The notes under the pieces are model-generated. The model had not been told where the DNA came from. It saw only the letters and a list, made by a program, of their open reading frames with translations, and did no database searches. The position numbers and the translations under genes are program-made. 9,078 bases of DNA from Burkholderiales bacterium (GTDB lineage Bacteria > Actinomycetota > Thermoleophilia > Gaiellales > Gaiellaceae), in contig JAICUZ010000094.1 in the NCBI GenBank assembly GCA_025935595.1, positions 1 through 9,078 of the forward strand. The letters are read 5' to 3'. How positions within the stretch are numbered: position 1 is the stretch's first letter; the number at the start of each line of letters is the position of its first letter. Below are positions 6,623-9,078 of this stretch, piece by piece.

Positions 6623-7399
6623 CTAGTTCCAGAGCTTCCAGGGAGCTTCGCCGGTTCCCCACAGCTCGTCCAGAAGCATCTTCTCTCTCAATGTATCCAT
6701 GCATTGCCAAAAGCCGTAGTGCCGGTACGCCATCAACTGCTTGTCGGCAGCGAGGCCCTCGAGCGGCTCGCGCTCGAAACGCGTCGTATCTCCCTCGATG
6801 TAGTCGAAGACTTCCGGCTCGAGCACGAAGAACGCGCCGTTGATCCAGCCCTCCCCGGTCTGCGGCTTCTCGGAGAACTCGGTGATGCGATCGTCGTCGA
6901 GCTCGAGGTGGCCGAACCGCGCAGGCGGACGGACGGCGGTGAGCGTCGCCAGCTTCCCATGCGAACGGTGGAATGCCAGCAGCTCGTCGAGATTCACCGT
7001 CGAAACGCCGTCGCCCCAGGTCAGCATGAAGGTCCCGTCCTGGAGATAGGGCTGCAGGCGCTTGATCCTCCCACCCGTCTCGGAGTTGAGGCCCGTATCA
7101 CACAAACGGATCGTCCAGTCCTCCATGCCGCTCCCGTTCTGGTGCTGCGTGACGTCGCCGTCCCGCAGCGAGACGGTCAGGTCGCTGGCCAAGCTCAGGT
7201 AGTCGACGAAGTAGCGCTTGATGTACTCGCCGCGATAGCCGAGAGCGATCAGGAAGTCGTCGAACCCCCAGTGGGAGTAGTACTTCATGATGTGCCAGAG
7301 AATCGGCCGCCCGCCGATCTCCACCATGGGCTTCGGTTTCGCGACCGTTTCCTCGGAGAGGCGGCTTCCAGTGCCGCCGGCCAGAATTGCGACCTTCAT
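6623..7399 (-). CDS. rfbF: Glucose-1-phosphate cytidylyltransferase
   Basis: 258 residues, the family's usual length. It makes CDP-glucose and pyrophosphate from CTP and glucose 1-phosphate in the cytoplasm, opening CDP-deoxysugar routes. Visible motifs: the nucleotidyltransferase signature LAGGTGSRLSEET (6-18) with KPKPM (21-25), the metal-binding WGDG at 128-131 (Asp130), EKP at 177-179, and WQCMDT (231-236), whose Asp is the second metal ligand. The WHIMKYYSHWG stretch (35-45) and the ending APWKLW are characteristic of RfbF as opposed to glucose-1-phosphate thymidylyltransferase. The ATG at 7399 is preceded by AAAGGA with a short spacer. The 123 bp between the oxygenase gene and this start hold only weak dyads (near 7436-7447 and 7472-7498) and no clear promoter. 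A companion CDP-glucose 4,6-dehydratase is not in the window. Confidence 0.94.
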   Translation of the reverse strand: MKVAILAGGTGSRLSEETVAKPKPMVEIGGRPILWHIMKYYSHWGFDDFLIALGYRGEYIKRYFVDYLSLASDLTVSLRDGDVTQHQNGSGMEDWTIRLCDTGLNSETGGRIKRLQPYLQDGTFMLTWGDGVSTVNLDELLAFHRSHGKLATLTAVRPPARFGHLELDDDRITEFSEKPQTGEGWINGAFFVLEPEVFDYIEGDTTRFEREPLEGLAADKQLMAYRHYGFWQCMDTLREKMLLDELWGTGEAPWKLWN

Positions 7400-7522
7400 G
7401 GTTCCTTTCTAGAAGAAGAACGCGCGTTGTGATTACCCCGGATGGGGGACCTGCACGTACCTAGCTCGCGTGGGGCCGTGCCCGCCCGCAGCGGCCCCCG
7501 CGAATCGTGCGCTGACGACGCC

Positions 7523-8440
7523 TCAGGCGCCCGGCCGGTACACGAGCTCGCCGACATGCGCGTCCTGGTCGTCGTACGGTGCGACCTTCTCCTCCGGCAT
7601 GTCCGCGTGATCGCTGGCGCGCTTGAAATCTCGCAGTGACGTCCCACGAGGATGCGAATCGACGTTCGGAGCTCCGCCCATCGACTCGACCTCGTCGAGA
7701 TGAACGGTGCGGAAGTCGATGCTGTAGCGCGCGCGGCCGGAGGTGTTCGGAACCGTCGAATGCATGTGCGCCGCCGAGAAGAGGACGATGCCGCCCGCGG
7801 GAGGCACGAACCGGATCTGCGGGTCGAGCTCCATCTCCTCTTCGGGCTTGGGCTGCTTCCGGGTGTCCGACGTGACGTGCTTGGCCGCGTCCTTGCGGCC
7901 GGTCGAGTTCCACTCGTAGTAGTTGAACTCGCTCGACCCGTTCTTCACCGCGTGGCTCCAGTAGTGCGGGTGGAACGCCATCGAGCTCTCAGACTCGATG
8001 TCGTAGATCGGCAGCCACCAGTTCAGCTGGCTCATCGGCGCCGAGTACCACGTGTCGCGGTGCGGGTGATGTGCGTAGCCGACGCCGGAGGTCAGGTACC
8101 CGTGGCTCGTGACCATCCGGAGCCGCGGGACGTCCTGGTAGGTGCGCTCCAGGTCGCAGCCGAGCTCGGTGAGCACGCCGCGGATCAATTCCTTCGTCGT
8201 GTCGTTGTGAATGAACGCCGGCTTGAGCGGCGCGCAGATCTCGACATACCGCTCGACCGACATCTCGTACTGCGCCTGCAGCGGATCGATGCCGTCGAAC
8301 GCGCCCTCGATCATCGTGCGCGCGTGCTCGACGAGCGCCAGCGTGCTCGGCCGAGGGCTGAAGACGAAGATCTGACCGTCGTACAAGCGCTCGCGGCGCT
8401 CGGAGTCGGCGAGGTTGGAATCGACGTACGCGGTGTTCAC
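7523..8440 (-). CDS. PhyH-type Fe(II)/2-oxoglutarate-dependent oxygenase
   Basis: 305 residues, soluble. The fold is recognised from the iron facial triad: His127 and Asp129 in HPHRDTW, followed by a QLNWWLPIYDI strand (138-148), and the distal His227 in AHMHSTVPN (224-232). A basic cluster GRARYS follows (235-240), in which Arg236 or Arg238 would bind the 2-oxoglutarate carboxylate. About 97 residues separate the HxD from the distal His, including a charged Lys/Glu-rich insert (about 182-204). The family hydroxylates lipids, small metabolites or sugars, and the substrate cannot be read here. As first gene of a CDP-sugar operon it may tailor the sugar, the acceptor or a lipid carrier. The GTG at 8440 has an excellent AAGGAGGA 6 nt upstream, the best ribosome site in the window. 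The gene is divergent from the lyase-like gene at 8632. Confidence 0.82.
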   Translation of the reverse strand: MNTAYVDSNLADSERRERLYDGQIFVFSPRPSTLALVEHARTMIEGAFDGIDPLQAQYEMSVERYVEICAPLKPAFIHNDTTKELIRGVLTELGCDLERTYQDVPRLRMVTSHGYLTSGVGYAHHPHRDTWYSAPMSQLNWWLPIYDIESESSMAFHPHYWSHAVKNGSSEFNYYEWNSTGRKDAAKHVTSDTRKQPKPEEEMELDPQIRFVPPAGGIVLFSAAHMHSTVPNTSGRARYSIDFRTVHLDEVESMGGAPNVDSHPRGTSLRDFKRASDHADMPEEKVAPYDDQDAHVGELVYRPGA

Positions 8441-8572
8441 AGGTGCTCCTCCTTGTCGCTGGCCTGGGCGGCGGGCAAACGTAGCCGACTGTACCGGTCA
8501 TAACCCCGCCCCAAACCGGTGGCATCTCCCGTTGGGCGGGTCGAGACGGCACCAAGGTCCTGCTCCGGTGAG

Positions 8573-8588
8573 GCGCCAAACCTGGCGC
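8573..8588. repeat. Perfect inverted repeat upstream of the lyase-like gene
   Basis: GCGCCA-AACC-TGGCGC is a perfect 6-bp dyad with a 4-bp spacer, 43 bp before the GTG at 8632. An outer pair ACCAA/TTGGT (8551-8555 and 8589-8593) continues it on one side. It could be an operator or a small hairpin; no T-run follows, so a terminator is unlikely. Confidence 0.35.
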
Positions 8589-8619
8589 TTGGTCCAGCGC
8601 CCGACGACAAGATGGCCGC

Positions 8620-8625
8620 TACGCT
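8620..8625 (+). promoter_or_regulatory. Candidate -10 box for a leaderless lyase-like transcript
   Basis: TACGCT fits the actinobacterial TANNNT -10 pattern and ends 6 nt before the GTG at 8632. Transcription would therefore start on or next to the start codon. The absence of any Shine-Dalgarno sequence there agrees with a leaderless message. No clear -35 is seen. Confidence 0.33.
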
Positions 8626-8631
8626 CAGACA

Positions 8632-9078
8632 GTGAAGCCGCAGGGGGGTTCAGCACCCGACGCATGGCGTCGTCTGCGGCTCTGTCTCGGCGTGCTCGTG
8701 GCGATGGGCACCCTCGCAGCGCTCTACGGCCACGACCCGGCGACCATTGCTGCGCAGGCCGCACCCGTGTTCCACCCGCAGGCCGGCCACTACTACTTGA
8801 CCACGGCGGAGCTACGGCAGATCCGCGCAGCCGTGGCGACCAACCCGGCCGCACGAGTTGCGTGGGCGCATACGAAAGCCGCTGCGGACGCGGCGCTCTC
8901 GCACGTTCCGAGCCCGGCGCCGTCTGCAGGCATCGACTACCGCGCGACCGGCCGGGACGGCAGTAACCAATGCAGTGGCACACCGAGCGGCTGGGCGTGT
9001 CTGCTCTATGCGAAGGGATTGCACGACGGGGTCGATGCACTCAATCTCGCGCTTGCGTTCGCAGTCACCGGACAGCGA
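8632..9078 (+). CDS. Secreted alginate-lyase-like protein, N-terminal fragment
   Basis: 149 residues are present and the gene continues beyond the right edge. From the GTG at 8632 the protein starts with a basic segment (RRLR at 13-16), a hydrophobic stretch (about 15-33) and an AQA cleavage site at 41-43, so it is exported. The mature part begins APVFHPQAGHYYLTTAELR, a pattern seen at the start of (alpha/alpha)-barrel alginate lyase-family proteins. It continues with a helical Ala-rich segment and VDALNLALAFAVTGQR (134-149), which matches the helix in which such proteins carry an Ala-x-x-Tyr/Phe-x-x-Thr-Gly signature. Two cysteines (114, 123) could form a disulfide. The catalytic part is not in the window, so activity and substrate remain open; other uronan or glycosaminoglycan lyase families are possible. 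It is divergent from the CDP-sugar operon and may process the polymer that operon helps to build. Confidence 0.68.
   Translation, partial: MKPQGGSAPDAWRRLRLCLGVLVAMGTLAALYGHDPATIAAQAAPVFHPQAGHYYLTTAELRQIRAAVATNPAARVAWAHTKAAADAALSHVPSPAPSAGIDYRATGRDGSNQCSGTPSGWACLLYAKGLHDGVDALNLALAFAVTGQR

Larger units (their letters stand above)
8441..8631. promoter_or_regulatory. Divergent intergenic control region
   Basis: 191 bp separate the divergent oxygenase and lyase-like genes, so both promoters should lie here. Toward the oxygenase, TACAGT (8493-8488, minus strand) could be a -10 with a TTGGGG or TTTGGG box upstream near 8515-8509; the match is modest. Two copies of the palindrome ACCGGT (8493-8498 and 8515-8520) have centres 22 bp apart, about two helical turns, flanking this putative promoter. 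The ribosome site of the oxygenase is at 8447-8454. No RNA gene or riboswitch is evident. Confidence 0.45.

Noticed and set aside
7436..7498. Hairpins between the oxygenase gene and rfbF (CCCC-GGAT-GGGG and GGGGCCG/CGGCCCC) as a terminator
   Set aside because: The stems are short or have a 13-nt loop, and neither is followed by a T-run on the minus strand, so they do not support a transcription stop.
8415..8966. A 183-codon plus-strand frame and the opposing minus-strand frames in the same area
   Set aside because: The lyase-like frame starting at 8632 gives a signal peptide and family-like motifs; the others give low-complexity sequence.
1..9078. CRISPR array, insertion sequence, prophage or toxin-antitoxin module
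   Set aside because: No regularly spaced repeats, transposase or integrase motifs, or paired small genes were found on either strand.

Overview
The window is GC-rich bacterial DNA with mostly GTG starts, close-packed genes and strong third-position G/C. It looks like a high-GC actinobacterium, perhaps of the Thermoleophilia/Gaiellales kind. That placement is inferred from style and protein flavour, not from a marker gene.

Layout from right to left: nearly everything lies on the minus strand and is read from about 8440 down to 1. The head gene is a PhyH-type Fe(II)/2-oxoglutarate oxygenase (7523-8440). After a 123-bp gap comes a compact set: glucose-1-phosphate cytidylyltransferase rfbF (6623-7399), an extended SDR nucleotide-sugar epimerase/reductase (5560-6609), two adjacent zinc-ribbon sugar C-methyltransferases (4317-5567 and 3100-4320) and a GT2 glycosyltransferase (2176-3096). 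From rfbF onward, junctions are 13 nt apart, overlapping by 8 bp, overlapping by 4 bp and 3 nt apart, so these genes are almost certainly cotranscribed. After a 233-bp gap with a promoter-like sequence comes the strangest gene (248-1942). It is a second GT2, paralogous to the first, fused in one reading frame to a histidine-kinase-type GHKL ATPase domain, with an unassigned N-terminal extension of about 90 residues. At the left edge a signal-peptide-bearing secreted protein begins (158 to 1, cut by the window). At the right edge a divergent, secreted alginate-lyase-like protein begins (8632 onward, cut by the window).

How the genes fit together (inference): RfbF makes CDP-glucose. A CDP-glucose 4,6-dehydratase is needed next but is not in the window. 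One or both C-methyltransferases would then branch the 4-keto sugar, the SDR would epimerise or reduce it, and the GT2 enzymes would transfer the unusual sugar to a surface glycan. The oxygenase could tailor the sugar, its acceptor or a lipid. The flanking secreted proteins suggest an exopolysaccharide production and processing locus.

The best candidate for something undescribed is the GT2-GHKL ATPase fusion. It keeps the N, G1, F and G2 boxes of a kinase ATP-binding domain but shows no phospho-accepting histidine domain.
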